Below, one piece after another: positions 45,799 to 54,646 of a stretch of DNA of 64,000 nt. Origin of the DNA: Ancylobacter sp. Lp-2 (lineage in GTDB: Bacteria; Pseudomonadota; Alphaproteobacteria; Rhizobiales; Xanthobacteraceae); NCBI RefSeq assembly GCF_020523795.1, contig NZ_JAJALI010000002.1:59690-123689 (forward strand). The letters are read 5' to 3'. Position 1 is the first letter of the stretch. Each line of letters begins with the position of its first letter. Position numbers and translations under genes: made by a program. The notes beneath the pieces were generated by a model. It did not search any database. It was not told where the DNA came from and was given only the letters and a program-made list of their open reading frames with translations.

Positions 45799-46227
45799 AT
45801 GAGCAAAGATCAGGATCGCATGGTCTATCGCGACGCCGAGGGCGATTGGGTCGACAAGCGCAGCGATGCGGAGCGAGCATCGAGCGTGCATCGGGCGCAG
45901 GCCGAAGCGGAAGCCGCCGCGCGCGGGATGTTCTCCCGACAGGGCGGCGTCGAACTCACCCTGAAGGGAACCGACGGCCTCATCCGCAGCAAGGATACGC
46001 TTGCTCCCGGCAAGGATCCCGCTTCCGCCGCGCGACAGCGAGCACTGACTCCGCTGGCGGCGTTCGCGACGCCGGCGGGTCGCCACCCTACATGCGGTCG
46101 AGCACCTGTTCGGCGGCCTCGCCGTGCAGTTCGGCTTCCGGCACGTTGGACAGCGCGGTGGCGAGCTTCGGCATCACCGCGCGCACATTATGGGCGACCA
46201 GCATGCGGATCGGCCGGCCGACATTGA
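45799..46227 (+). CDS. DUF2188 protein with an apparent 3' frameshift
   Basis: The first 75 residues match DUF2188 (DWVDKRSDAERASSVHRAQAEAEAAARG, GGVELTLKGTDGLIRSKDT, GKDP). The family normally ends just after a DPxPPR motif. Dropping one base near 46018-46021 gives DP-LPPRDSEH and a stop at 46046-46048. As written, the frame instead continues 60 codons through Arg/Pro-rich sequence and overlaps the convergent LOG gene by 140 bases. The true gene probably ends at 46048, and this is a frameshift in the strain or in the sequence. Function of the family is unknown. Confidence 0.65.
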   Translation: MSKDQDRMVYRDAEGDWVDKRSDAERASSVHRAQAEAEAAARGMFSRQGGVELTLKGTDGLIRSKDTLAPGKDPASAARQRALTPLAAFATPAGRHPTCGRAPVRRPRRAVRLPARWTARWRASASPRAHYGRPACGSAGRH

Positions 46228-46699
46228 CGAAGCCGCTCGACTGCATGTGATCGAACAGTCGCAGCAGCGGATCCCAGAAGCCGGCGATGTTGAGCACCAT
46301 CACCGGCTTGCGGTGACGGTTGAGCTGCACCCAGGTGAGCTGCTCGACCAGTTCCTCCAGCGTGCCGATGCCGCCCGGCAGCGCGAGGAAGGCGTCGGCC
46401 CGCTCGAACATCAGCCGCTTGCGCTCATGCATGTCGCGGGTGACGATCAGCTCGTGGGCGTATTCGAAGGCCTGTTCCTTGCCGATCAGGAAGTCGGGGA
46501 TGATGCCGGTGACATGGCCGCCAGCCTCGGCGCAGGCGCGCGCGGTCGCTCCCATCAGCCCGACGCCGCCGCCGCCATAGATGAGGCGGATGTTCTCCTG
46601 CGCGAGCAGGCGCCCCAGCTCCAGGGCGGCTTCGAGATAGATGGGTTCGTCCCCGCTGGCCGCCCCGCAATAAACGCATAAGCTCTTGATCTTGGTCAT
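46088..46699 (-). CDS. LOG-family nucleotide phosphoribohydrolase (TIGR00730)
   Basis: A 203-residue Rossmann-like enzyme of the LONELY GUY family, which cleaves nucleoside 5'-monophosphates (cytokinin riboside monophosphates, and AMP in bacteria) to base plus ribose 5-phosphate. It has SLCVYCGAASGDEP, LIYGGGGVGLMGATA, TRDMHERKRLMFERADAFLALPGGIGTLEELVEQLTW with the catalytic PGGxGTxxE. It is complete and of usual length. The downstream DUF2188 gene overlaps it only because of the frameshift described there. Confidence 0.93.
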   Translation of the reverse strand: MTKIKSLCVYCGAASGDEPIYLEAALELGRLLAQENIRLIYGGGGVGLMGATARACAEAGGHVTGIIPDFLIGKEQAFEYAHELIVTRDMHERKRLMFERADAFLALPGGIGTLEELVEQLTWVQLNRHRKPVMVLNIAGFWDPLLRLFDHMQSSGFVNVGRPIRMLVAHNVRAVMPKLATALSNVPEAELHGEAAEQVLDRM

Positions 46700-46778
46700 G
46701 CCGCCATGATGCAGCGCAGCGCGGGGCCGTCAAGCGGCAGCGCGGGGCGCGGGGACAGGGACGGGACGGCGCCGGGGA

Positions 46779-47726
46779 TCAGAACTCGACGCCGAGCTTT
46801 AGCAGCAGCTGGTGCTTCTCGTGGCTGATGAGATCGAGATTGCCCTCGCCCTCCGAGGCGGAGCCGACGATCTGGTAGGAATAGGCCGCCTTGAAGTAGG
46901 CCGCCTTGCCGAGCTGGGTGTAGAGGCTGGGGCCGAGATAGAGCGCGCCGCCCTCGAAACTGTCGAGCCCGGCGCCCTCGAAGCCGGCGAGATAGCGCAG
47001 TTCGCCGCCGAGGAAGAAGCCGGGCGCCGCCTGCCAGCTCAGCGCGCCGGAGATTTCCAGCCCGCTTTCCTTGTCGCTGCCGGCCCATTCCGGCTCATAG
47101 GCGAGGTTGATGGCGCCGAACAGCGTCTCCGACATGATCTCCCGGTCGATCAGCAGCCGGATCGGCAGGCCGAATCCGTCGACGCGCGCGCCGGAATCGT
47201 CGTCGAAGCGGCTCCATTCCGGCTCGATGGCGAGGGTGAGGCCGACCGGCGAGTGCTCCCAGCTGAGCAGGCGGTACTTGATCTCCGCCGACAGCCCGTT
47301 GAAGCCGCCGCCGCTGGTGTCGTCGAGATCCTCGATATTGCTGATGTCGGCGTTGGCGAAGGAGGCGCTCACCCCGATGGTCAGGTTGCGGGTGAAGCCG
47401 TACTCGTATTCCAGCTCACCTTCCCAGGCGTGGTAGGTCGAGGAGGCGTCGCTGTCCTCCGCCGCCCGGTTGAAGCGGCCGACCGCCGAGATCGACAGTT
47501 CCTGCTCGCCGCGATCATTGGTGTCCGAGCCCTCGGTGAAGCCGAAGATGTTCTCGGTATCGATCTCGTAACCCGCATCGCCCGCCGAGGCGGGCGGCGT
47601 ACCCGGCAGGTCCGCCGCCCGCGCCGGAAGCGTCGCCAGCCCGAGAAAGCCGGCGCAGAGGCACGCGGAAGCGAGGAGCGGCGCGCGGTGGGATTTGCGC
47701 GCGGTCGGGTGGCGGGATGTGGGCAC
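46779..47726 (-). CDS. outer-membrane beta-barrel-like protein
   Basis: A 315-residue exported protein with a signal peptide (APLLASACLCAGFLGLATLPARA), alternating strands throughout (ELSISAVGRFNRA, WEGELEYEYGFTRNLTIGVSASFANA, GLTLAIEPEWSRF, LKLGVEF) and a C-terminal Phe, as for barrels inserted by BAM. Function is unknown. The start is GTG 47726 with GGAGGA at 5-nt spacing. Upstream is a strikingly AT-rich segment, so it probably has a strong or silenced promoter. Confidence 0.75.
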   Translation of the reverse strand: MPTSRHPTARKSHRAPLLASACLCAGFLGLATLPARAADLPGTPPASAGDAGYEIDTENIFGFTEGSDTNDRGEQELSISAVGRFNRAAEDSDASSTYHAWEGELEYEYGFTRNLTIGVSASFANADISNIEDLDDTSGGGFNGLSAEIKYRLLSWEHSPVGLTLAIEPEWSRFDDDSGARVDGFGLPIRLLIDREIMSETLFGAINLAYEPEWAGSDKESGLEISGALSWQAAPGFFLGGELRYLAGFEGAGLDSFEGGALYLGPSLYTQLGKAAYFKAAYSYQIVGSASEGEGNLDLISHEKHQLLLKLGVEF

Positions 47727-47736
47727 GACTTCCTCC

Positions 47737-47870
47737 GGTTTTATGAATTTACCGAAGGATATGAATGAGTCTTCTTTTTGTAAACGGATGAATACTGTAT
47801 TCGATAGTTTATTATCTTCTTAATCTAATAATAGATTTAGTAACGGCTGTGTATTTAACTTACGTAACGT
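47737..47870. promoter_or_regulatory. AT-rich promoter island
   Basis: These ~135 bases are mostly A and T, against about 68% GC around them, with runs such as TAGTTTATTATC and TTAATCTAATAATAG. The inverted repeat AATCTA-ATAA-TAGATT (47822-47837) lies inside. It separates the barrel protein gene (minus) from the deformylase-like gene (plus) and likely holds their promoters and a binding site for an AT-preferring protein (MucR/Ros, H-NS-like or IHF). Confidence 0.65.
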
Positions 47871-47956
47871 CATCTGCCTCGATGCGGCGGTGGGAGGCGG
47901 CGCGGAATCGTGGCATCGATGTCGCCTTACGTTCGTGCAGTGATTCACGTGGTGTC

Positions 47957-48457
47957 ATGACAACTCGCCCTCTCGTAATGTTCCCGGACCGCCGCCTGAG
48001 CGCGGTCGCGGCGCCGGTGACGGCCTTCGACGACGCGCTGCGCACGCTGGCGCTCGACCTCGTCGACACGCTGCGGGCGGCGCCGGGCATCGGCATCACC
48101 GCCGCCCATGTCGGCGTGCCGCTGCGGGTGGTGGTGCTGGAGCTGCCGGACGACCCGGAACCGAGCCTCTACGTCAATCCGGAGCTGGTCTGGGTGTCCG
48201 AGGAGACCGAGCGCCACGCCGAGGGCAGCGTCTCCATGCCCGGCGCCACCGAGGAGATCGAGCGGCCGGCGCGGGTGCGGCTGCGCTATCAGGATATCGA
48301 CGGCACCATGCATGAGGAGGAGACCGGCGGGCTGCGCGCCGTGTGTCACCAGCATGAGATCGACCAGCTCGACGGCATCTTCTGGCTGCAGCGTCTGTCG
48401 CGGCTCAAGCGGGAGCGGGTGATCAAGCGCTACGGGAAGAGCCGGAGGGCGGGCTAG
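47957..48457 (+). CDS. peptide deformylase-like protein lacking metal ligands
   Basis: A 166-residue protein with the deformylase fold and length. All three catalytic motifs are altered: motif 1 is GIGITAAHVG with His51 instead of Gln, motif 2 is EGSVSMPG with Ser91 instead of the metal-binding Cys, and motif 3 is QHEIDQLDG with Gln137 instead of the second metal-binding His. His133 and Glu134 remain. Without Cys and one His the usual Fe/Zn site cannot form, so it is probably not a deformylase. Such paralogues usually accompany a canonical Def elsewhere. The ATG at 47957 (MTTRPLVMFPD) fits the family start but has a weak ribosome site. Confidence 0.88.
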   Translation: MTTRPLVMFPDRRLSAVAAPVTAFDDALRTLALDLVDTLRAAPGIGITAAHVGVPLRVVVLELPDDPEPSLYVNPELVWVSEETERHAEGSVSMPGATEEIERPARVRLRYQDIDGTMHEEETGGLRAVCHQHEIDQLDGIFWLQRLSRLKRERVIKRYGKSRRAG

Positions 48458-48704
48458 CCGAGCCATCCGTCCGGGCGCCTTCCGGTGTCGGCCACTTTCG
48501 CGTGGCCGGCCGGCTGGGTCGGTCCGGGGGGCTTTTGCGAGCGAACCGTGTTCCGCCGCGAGACGGGAGGCGGAGAGTCCACCGATGCCGGCCGGGCCGA
48601 GGATGGCGCCACGCTTGGGCCGGCATCCCAACGCCTGCCCATCCCGACACCCTACTCATCCCGCGTCTCCGATTCCGATGTCTTCCCTTTGCCATCTTCA
48701 TCGT

Positions 48705-48717
48705 CTATCGACGATAG
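48705..48717. promoter_or_regulatory. ArsR operator candidate
   Basis: CTATCG-A-CGATAG is a perfect 13-bp palindrome ending 3 bases before the ArsR start codon. An overlapping ATCGTC/GACGAT pair extends it. Binding here would block transcription or translation start, which is typical ArsR autoregulation. Confidence 0.6.
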
Positions 48718-48720
48718 GCG

Positions 48721-49209
48721 ATGAATGCTGACGCCCCCAATCCCGACGATCTGCTCGCGTTGCGCCTGCGCGCGCTTGGCCACCCGGCACGCCTCGCCAT
48801 CCTGCGCGCGCTCGCCGAGCGTGATCGCTGCGTCTGCGGCGAGATCGTGCGCGGCCTGCCGCTGGCGCAGTCGACCGTCTCGCAGCATCTCAAGGTGCTG
48901 AAGGAGGCCGGGCTGATCGCCGGCACGGTCGAGGGGCCGCGCTCCTGCTACTGCCTCGACCGCGACGCATTGGCCGGGCTGTCCGCCGAACTGTCCGCCC
49001 TGTTCGCCTCGGCCGCCGCGCCTGTCCCGGCCTCGACCACGCCGGGAGCCCTCGCTGCGGAGACCTCCGCCGCGCCGTCCCACGCCCCCGCCGGCTGCAA
49101 CCCTCCCATGCGGCCGGAGACCGTCTCCACGGCCGTCGGAGGCTTGGCATCCGCGGTCGCACCTCCTATTTCCACAGCGCCTGCCGGCGAATTGCCGGCA
49201 GGCTCCTGA
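48721..49209 (+). CDS. ArsR-family transcriptional regulator
   Basis: A 162-residue winged-helix regulator. The domain covers residues 10-95: [53 protein letters not shown]. The CVC pair in RCVCGEIV is at the classic alpha-3 metal site (like the ELCVCDL box), with further Cys in [10 protein letters not shown] 65-residue Ala/Pro/Thr-rich tail follows, unusual for the family. It starts 18 bases before an Atm1-like exporter gene, so it probably controls that gene in response to metal or metalloid. Confidence 0.9.
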   Translation: MNADAPNPDDLLALRLRALGHPARLAILRALAERDRCVCGEIVRGLPLAQSTVSQHLKVLKEAGLIAGTVEGPRSCYCLDRDALAGLSAELSALFASAAAPVPASTTPGALAAETSAAPSHAPAGCNPPMRPETVSTAVGGLASAVAPPISTAPAGELPAGS

Positions 49210-49226
49210 TCACCCGGAAGCCTCCC

Positions 49227-51182
49227 ATGTCCGCACCCGAGGCCGGCACCGCTCTGTCGCGCCGCTCCGCCAAGCCCGACGAACCCCCGCGCGGCAGCCT
49301 GCTCGTCGCGCTGAAGGGGCTCATGCCCTATCTGTGGCCGGCCGAGCGGCTCGATCTGCGCGCCCGCGTGCTCTGGGGGCTTTTGCTGCTGGTCGCCGCC
49401 AAGATCACCACCATGGCGACGCCCTTCCTGTTCAAATGGGCGACCGATGCGGTGGCGGCAGGCGAGGGCGCCCATATCGGCACCGACGCCATCAGCCTGA
49501 TCATCGCCGCGCCGGTGGCGTTGACGATCGGCTACGGCCTGTCGCGCATCGCCATGGCCGGGCTGACCCAGTGGCGTGACGGCCTGTTCGCCAAGGTGGC
49601 GATGCACGCGGTGCGCCGCCTAGCGCTCGAGACCTTCCAGCACATGCACGCCCTGTCGCTGCGCTTCCATCTGGAGCGCAAGACCGGCGGCCTGACACGG
49701 GTGCTGGAGCGCTCGCGCGAGGGCATCGAGACCATCGTGCGCATGCTGGTGCTGCACCTCGCCCCGACCATCCTCGAATTCGCGATGGTGGTGGTCGTTC
49801 TGGCGTGGCAGTTCGACTGGCGCTACGCCGCCGCCGCGGTGGCGATGATCGGCGCCTACACGCTGTTCACCTTCATGATGACCGAATGGCGCATGGGCAT
49901 CCGCCGCTCGATGAACGAGAGCGACACCGATGCCAATGCCAAGGCGGTCGACAGCCTGCTCAACTACGAGACGGTGAAGTATTTCGGCGCCGAGAAGTGG
50001 GAGGCCGAGCGTTACGACCGCTCTATGGCCCGCTATGAGCGCGCCTCCGTCCACACTCACACCTCGCTCGCCTGGCTGAATGCCGGGCAGGCGGCGATCT
50101 TCACCGCCGGCCTCACGGCGGTGATGGTGCTGTGCGTGCTCGACATCCGCGCCGGCCACCAGTCGGTCGGCTCCTTCGTCATGGTCAACGCCATGATGAT
50201 CCAGCTGTACCAGCCGCTGAACTTCCTCGGCATGATCTATCGCGAGATCAAGCAGTCGCTGATCGACATCGAGGCGATGTTCGCCATCCTCGCCCGCAAC
50301 CCGGAGGTCGAGGACGCGCCGGGCGCGAAGCCGCTGGTATTGAAGGGCGCCGCCATCCGCTTCGAGGATGTGCGCTTCTCCTACGACCCGGAGCGCGAGA
50401 TCCTCAAGGGCCTGTCCTTCGAGGTGCCGGCCGGGCAGACAGTGGCCATCGTCGGCCCGTCGGGGGCGGGCAAGTCGACCATTTCGCGGCTGCTCTATCG
50501 CTTCTACGACGTCGCCTCCGGCCGCATCACCATTGACGGGCAGGACATCCGCAATATCCGGCAGGAGAGCCTGCGCGCCGCCATCGGCATGGTGCCGCAG
50601 GACACGGTGCTGTTCAACGACACGCTCGCCTACAATATCCGCTACGGTCGCCCGGGCGCCTCGGACGCCGAGGTGGAGCGCGCCGCCGAGCTCGCCCAGA
50701 TCGACGGATTCGTGAAGCGTACCCCCAAGGGTTACACCACCGAGGTCGGCGAGCGCGGGCTGAAGCTGTCCGGCGGCGAGAAGCAGCGCGTCGCCATCGC
50801 CCGCACCATCCTCAAGGATCCGGCGATCCTGCTGCTCGACGAGGCGACCTCGGCGCTCGATAGCCATACCGAGCGCGAGATCCAGGACGCGCTGGAGCGC
50901 GTCTCGCGCGGGCGCACCACGCTGGTGGTGGCGCATAGGCTCTCCACCGTGGTCGGCGCCGACGAGATCATCGTGCTGGAGCACGGCGCCATCGCCGAGC
51001 GCGGCACCCATGCCGAGCTGATGGCGCGGCGCGGGCTCTACCACTCGATGTGGCAGCGCCAGCGCGAGGTCGACGAGGCCAAGGCGACGCTGTCGCGCGG
51101 CGAGGACGACCTCGAGAACACCAAGGACGCCGACGCTGCCGCCGACGCCGCCGCGGACGCCGCTGCGGACGCCGCCGCCTGA
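49227..51182 (+). CDS. Atm1-type ABC exporter (heavy-metal/glutathione-conjugate)
   Basis: A 651-residue half-transporter: a six-helix membrane domain (residues ~35-330, with LSLRFHLERKTGGLTRVLERSREGIETI) and an ATPase domain with Walker A GPSGAGKST (~411), signature LSGGEKQR (~514) and Walker B ILLLDEATSALD (~534). It matches Atm1/HMT1 homologues of alphaproteobacteria, which export glutathione adducts or sulfur species and confer metal tolerance. The C-terminus is a repetitive DADAAADAAADAAADAAA tail. The ArsR gene 17 bases upstream with a CVC motif supports a metal role. Confidence 0.92.
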   Translation: MSAPEAGTALSRRSAKPDEPPRGSLLVALKGLMPYLWPAERLDLRARVLWGLLLLVAAKITTMATPFLFKWATDAVAAGEGAHIGTDAISLIIAAPVALTIGYGLSRIAMAGLTQWRDGLFAKVAMHAVRRLALETFQHMHALSLRFHLERKTGGLTRVLERSREGIETIVRMLVLHLAPTILEFAMVVVVLAWQFDWRYAAAAVAMIGAYTLFTFMMTEWRMGIRRSMNESDTDANAKAVDSLLNYETVKYFGAEKWEAERYDRSMARYERASVHTHTSLAWLNAGQAAIFTAGLTAVMVLCVLDIRAGHQSVGSFVMVNAMMIQLYQPLNFLGMIYREIKQSLIDIEAMFAILARNPEVEDAPGAKPLVLKGAAIRFEDVRFSYDPEREILKGLSFEVPAGQTVAIVGPSGAGKSTISRLLYRFYDVASGRITIDGQDIRNIRQESLRAAIGMVPQDTVLFNDTLAYNIRYGRPGASDAEVERAAELAQIDGFVKRTPKGYTTEVGERGLKLSGGEKQRVAIARTILKDPAILLLDEATSALDSHTEREIQDALERVSRGRTTLVVAHRLSTVVGADEIIVLEHGAIAERGTHAELMARRGLYHSMWQRQREVDEAKATLSRGEDDLENTKDADAAADAAADAAADAAA

Positions 51183-51254
51183 GGCAACGAAAGGTTGCAG
51201 GCGCGGCATTCCGCGTCATAATCGCCCGGCGGGAAACCGGGCGGAGCGCGGGGG

Positions 51255-52346
51255 ATGGCGAAGCTCAAGGTAGCGATCGCGTGCCAGGGGGGCGGCAGCC
51301 ATGCCGCCTTCGCCGCCGGTCTGTTGCGCCGGCTGCTGCTCGACGAGATGGAGCACATCGACATTCGCGGCCTTAGCGGCACCTCGGGCGGCGCCATCTG
51401 CGCCGCGCTCGCCTGGGCCGGCCTCATCCAGGGGCGTCCGGAGGAGGGCGCTGACCGGCTGATGCGGTTCTGGGAGATCGCCAAGGCCGATACCCCGGTC
51501 GACTATGCCGCCAATCTGTGGGGTCAGTGGCTCGGCCGGGCGCAGCTGCTGCCGGAAACCAGCCCCTACCGCCTGCCGGCGCCGGCCGCCGCGATCATGC
51601 GAGACTGGCTGGAGGAAACGCTCGACATTCCCGGCCTGCCGACCGGCAAGGCGCGCGAGGCGGTCAAGCTGCTGGTCGGCGCCACCGACGTGCTGTCGGG
51701 CGCGCGCTGTATCTTCACCGGCGAGCACCTCGCTTATGACGATCTCATCGCCTCGGCGGCCATTCCCACCCTCTACGAGGCGGTGGAGACCCGAGGCCGC
51801 TTCCATTGGGACGGGCTGTTCAGCGTCAACCCGCCGATCCGCAACCTCGTCTTCCTCGACATCGACGAATTGTGGGTGGTGCAGATCAACCCGACCAACT
51901 GCGCCCGGGTGCCGATGACGATGGGCGAGATCATCGACCGGCGCAACGAATTGTCCGGCAATGTCGCGCTGGCGCAGGAGCTGCACCTCGTCGAGACGGT
52001 GAACGATGTCGTGCGCAGCAATCCGGGCGTCGCCATCCGCAACCGGCACAACCGGGTGATGCGCGAGATCCCCATCCGCCTCGTCGAGGCTGGCCTCGAC
52101 GCGTTCGACTACGTCTCCAAGCTCGACCGCACCCCGCAATTCATCGACGACCTCCTGGAGCGCGGCTGGCACAAGGCGCCGCTGTTCCGTACGGAGGAGG
52201 CCGTCTGGCCGCGCCGGGGCGCGGTCCAGCCACGCGCCATCACCGTCTCCGGCCCGAGTTCGGCGCAGGATCAGGCGAGCCAGCAGCCCGCTGCCGCCAG
52301 CGCGGCCCCGGCCGCGGCGCCCGCCGGCGCCTCGCCGGCTCCTTAG
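51255..52346 (+). CDS. patatin-like phospholipase
   Basis: A 363-residue cytoplasmic lipid acyl hydrolase. The oxyanion loop is QGGGSHAAFAAG, the nucleophile elbow is GLSGTSGGA (Ser44) and the second catalytic residue is Asp186 in WDGLFSVNPP, giving the patatin Ser-Asp dyad. The last ~40 residues are Ala/Pro/Gln-rich. It lies 72 bases after the ABC exporter and 97 before psd and pssA, so a link to phospholipid turnover is likely. Confidence 0.9.
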   Translation: MAKLKVAIACQGGGSHAAFAAGLLRRLLLDEMEHIDIRGLSGTSGGAICAALAWAGLIQGRPEEGADRLMRFWEIAKADTPVDYAANLWGQWLGRAQLLPETSPYRLPAPAAAIMRDWLEETLDIPGLPTGKAREAVKLLVGATDVLSGARCIFTGEHLAYDDLIASAAIPTLYEAVETRGRFHWDGLFSVNPPIRNLVFLDIDELWVVQINPTNCARVPMTMGEIIDRRNELSGNVALAQELHLVETVNDVVRSNPGVAIRNRHNRVMREIPIRLVEAGLDAFDYVSKLDRTPQFIDDLLERGWHKAPLFRTEEAVWPRRGAVQPRAITVSGPSSAQDQASQQPAAASAAPAAAPAGASPAP

Positions 52347-52443
52347 CCCGCTTACCCCTTGGCGTGCGCCATTTGACGCGTCCGCCATTTGACGCGCCTC
52401 CCCGGCGGCTCTACCTGTGCCTCAGCTTTGTGCGGGAGACGTC

Positions 52444-53139
52444 ATGTCGGTCATCGATTCCATCCGGGGCGGCCTCGTGCCGATCCACCGCGAGGGTTAT
52501 CCCTTCATCCTGATCGGGGTCGCCGTCTCCCTGCTGCTGCTGTGGCTGCTGCCGCCGCTCGGCTGGATCGCGGTGCTGATCACGGTGTGGATCTGCTACT
52601 TCTTCCGCGATCCCGAGCGGGTGACGCCGCTGCGCGAGGGGCTGGTGGTGTCGCCGGCGGACGGGCGGGTCTGCCTCGTCGGGCCGGCGGTGCCGCCGCC
52701 GGAGCTCGGCCTCGGCGTGGAACCCATGTCGCGCATCTGCATTTTCATGAACGTGTTCGACGTGCATGTGAACCGGTCGCCGGTGGCCGGGCGCATCGAG
52801 CGCATCGCCTACAAGCCGGGCAAGTTCCTCTCGGCCGATCTCGACAAGGCGAGCGAGGACAATGAGCGCAACGGCCTCGTGCTCGACACCGCGCTGGGAC
52901 GCATCGGCGTGGTGCAGATCGCCGGGCTGGTGGCGCGGCGGATCGTCGGCTTCAAGCAGGAGGGCGACATGCTGGCGCCCGGCCAGCGCTTCGGCCTCAT
53001 CCGCTTCGGCTCGCGGGTGGACGTGTATCTGCCCGCCGGCATCGCGCCGCTGGTTGCCGAGGGGCAGCGGGCGGTGGCCGGCGAGACCGTGCTGGCTGAC
53101 GCGGCGGGCGTCGCCGGTCTGACCTTCCGGGTGGATTGA
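52444..53139 (+). CDS. psd: phosphatidylserine decarboxylase proenzyme
   Basis: A 231-residue short-form (PSD-A) enzyme that makes phosphatidylethanolamine. Two membrane helices ([34 protein letters not shown]) are followed by [27 protein letters not shown] and the self-cleavage site RFGSRVD (Ser190 becomes the pyruvoyl group). The ATG at 52444 is upstream of a clean hydrophobic start. It is immediately followed by pssA, the previous step in the pathway. Confidence 0.95.
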   Translation: MSVIDSIRGGLVPIHREGYPFILIGVAVSLLLLWLLPPLGWIAVLITVWICYFFRDPERVTPLREGLVVSPADGRVCLVGPAVPPPELGLGVEPMSRICIFMNVFDVHVNRSPVAGRIERIAYKPGKFLSADLDKASEDNERNGLVLDTALGRIGVVQIAGLVARRIVGFKQEGDMLAPGQRFGLIRFGSRVDVYLPAGIAPLVAEGQRAVAGETVLADAAGVAGLTFRVD

Positions 53140-53201
53140 ACGCGGCATAGGGTGTCGCCGAGCTTCCGGCGCCCGCGAGACGATGTGAGCGAGACCGAGC
53201 A

Positions 53202-54083
53202 ATGTCGAACATCTTCGTGCCCTTCGAGCCCGATCCCGAGGCGCCGGAGCCACGCCGCCGCCGTTTCCAGGCGGTGCCCGCCCGGCTGCTCATTCCGAAT
53301 CTGGTGACGCTGCTGGCGCTCTGCGCCGGCCTCACCGGCATCCGCATGGCCATCGAGGGCCGCATGGAGCTGGCGCTCGGCGCCATCGTGCTGGCCGCCG
53401 TGCTCGACGGCATGGACGGCCGGCTTGCCCGCATGCTGAAGGGTACCTCGCGCTTCGGTGCCGAGCTGGACAGCCTCTCGGACTTCGTCTGCTTCGGCGT
53501 GGCGCCGGGGCTGGTGCTGTATATGTGGGGGCTGGAGACGCTGGGCTCGATCGGCTGGATCGCCTCGCTCGCCTTCGCCATCTGCGCCGCGCTGCGCCTC
53601 GCGCGCTTCAACGTGATGCTGGAAGACCCCAACCGTCCGGCCTTCGCCGCCGATTTCTTCACCGGCGTGCCGGCGCCGCTCGGGGCGATCTGCGTGCTGC
53701 TGCCGGTTTATGTCGAACTGATCGGCCTGCCGCGCCTCATTGCCTCGCCGGCGGTGGCGGCCTTCTATACGCTGGCCATCGCCCTGCTAATGGTGTCGAA
53801 GCTGCCGGCCTATTCCGGCAAGAAGCTCGGCAGCCGCATCCCGCGCGACGCGGTGCTGCCGCTGTTCGTCTGCGTGGTGCTGTTCGTGGCGGTGCTGGTC
53901 ACCTGGCCGTGGACGGTGCTGTCGGTGCTGTCGGTGGGCTATCTGGCGGCGCTGCCCTTCTCGGCGCTGCGCTATGCGCGGCTATCCCGTGAGCACGAGG
54001 CGCGCCTCAAGGCCGGCGCTGCCGAGTTCCCGGCGGCGCATGTCGCCGACACGGCGGAAACCCGGCCGGACCATCTGAACTGA
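53202..54083 (+). CDS. pssA: CDP-diacylglycerol--serine O-phosphatidyltransferase
   Basis: A 293-residue membrane enzyme of the CDP-alcohol phosphatidyltransferase family. The catalytic motif is DGMDGRLARMLKGTSRFGAELDSLSD from Asp69. Several hydrophobic helices follow. It makes phosphatidylserine for Psd, whose gene is 62 bases upstream. The two form the phosphatidylethanolamine operon. Confidence 0.95.
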   Translation: MSNIFVPFEPDPEAPEPRRRRFQAVPARLLIPNLVTLLALCAGLTGIRMAIEGRMELALGAIVLAAVLDGMDGRLARMLKGTSRFGAELDSLSDFVCFGVAPGLVLYMWGLETLGSIGWIASLAFAICAALRLARFNVMLEDPNRPAFAADFFTGVPAPLGAICVLLPVYVELIGLPRLIASPAVAAFYTLAIALLMVSKLPAYSGKKLGSRIPRDAVLPLFVCVVLFVAVLVTWPWTVLSVLSVGYLAALPFSALRYARLSREHEARLKAGAAEFPAAHVADTAETRPDHLN

Positions 54084-54147
54084 TCGTCTGGATTGTTGGC
54101 CCCGGCACACAATGGGGCAGGCGAGGCGAGGGCGGGCCGTCGGGGTG

Positions 54148-54414
54148 TCAGCCGGCGCGATGATCGGCCATGGCGGCGACGCGGGCGGCCAGCGGGGCGG
54201 CGGGAAACGCCTGGCGCAGGGTCCGCAACGCCTCGGCGTCGCTGCGCGGCCGCACCTGGTCGAGATGGCTGCGCATCAGCGCGGCGACGGAGGCAGGTTC
54301 GGGCGGCCGGCGCGGAAAGGCTGTCGCCGCCACGCGCTCCACCATCCTCGCGTCGCCGATGTCACCACCGTCGCGCGCCATAGCTGCCGGCACCGTTGCC
54401 TCGTTTCCGAGCAT
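54148..54414 (-). CDS. small hypothetical protein
   Basis: An 88-residue Ala/Arg-rich cytoplasmic protein (MLGNEATVPAAMARDGGDIGD, ..VAALMRSHLDQVRPRSDAEALRTLRQAFPAAPLAARVAAMADHRAG). The ATG at 54414 has GGAGG at 8-nt spacing, which is the main evidence that it is translated. The helix LRTLRQAFPAAPLAARVAAM is followed by the stop. It is convergent with pssA, 64 bases apart. No family recognised. Confidence 0.55.
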   Translation of the reverse strand: MLGNEATVPAAMARDGGDIGDARMVERVAATAFPRRPPEPASVAALMRSHLDQVRPRSDAEALRTLRQAFPAAPLAARVAAMADHRAG

Positions 54415-54646
54415 GACCACCGCCTCCGATCGGAATCGCGAATCAATCAGCTTTGCTCATGCACATCATGAGCCAACGCCGCCGCTAACGCACGAACCAA
54501 ATGCTGGTTCCCAACTTCGTGAGCATAAGACGTGTCAACACGAACACGTCGGTAATGCCCGAAGACTGGCGCGACCGAAAGCAGAATTATTTCGAATACT
54601 GTCGTATTAGTTTCATATTCGCCCGAAGGGCTGGGCGGCGCCGCCG

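Noticed and set aside
51121..51180. The (Asp-Ala-Ala-Ala)n end of the ABC exporter as a CRISPR or mobile repeat
   Set aside because: It is a short in-frame 12-base repeat coding a low-complexity tail. There are no spacers or repeat copies elsewhere.
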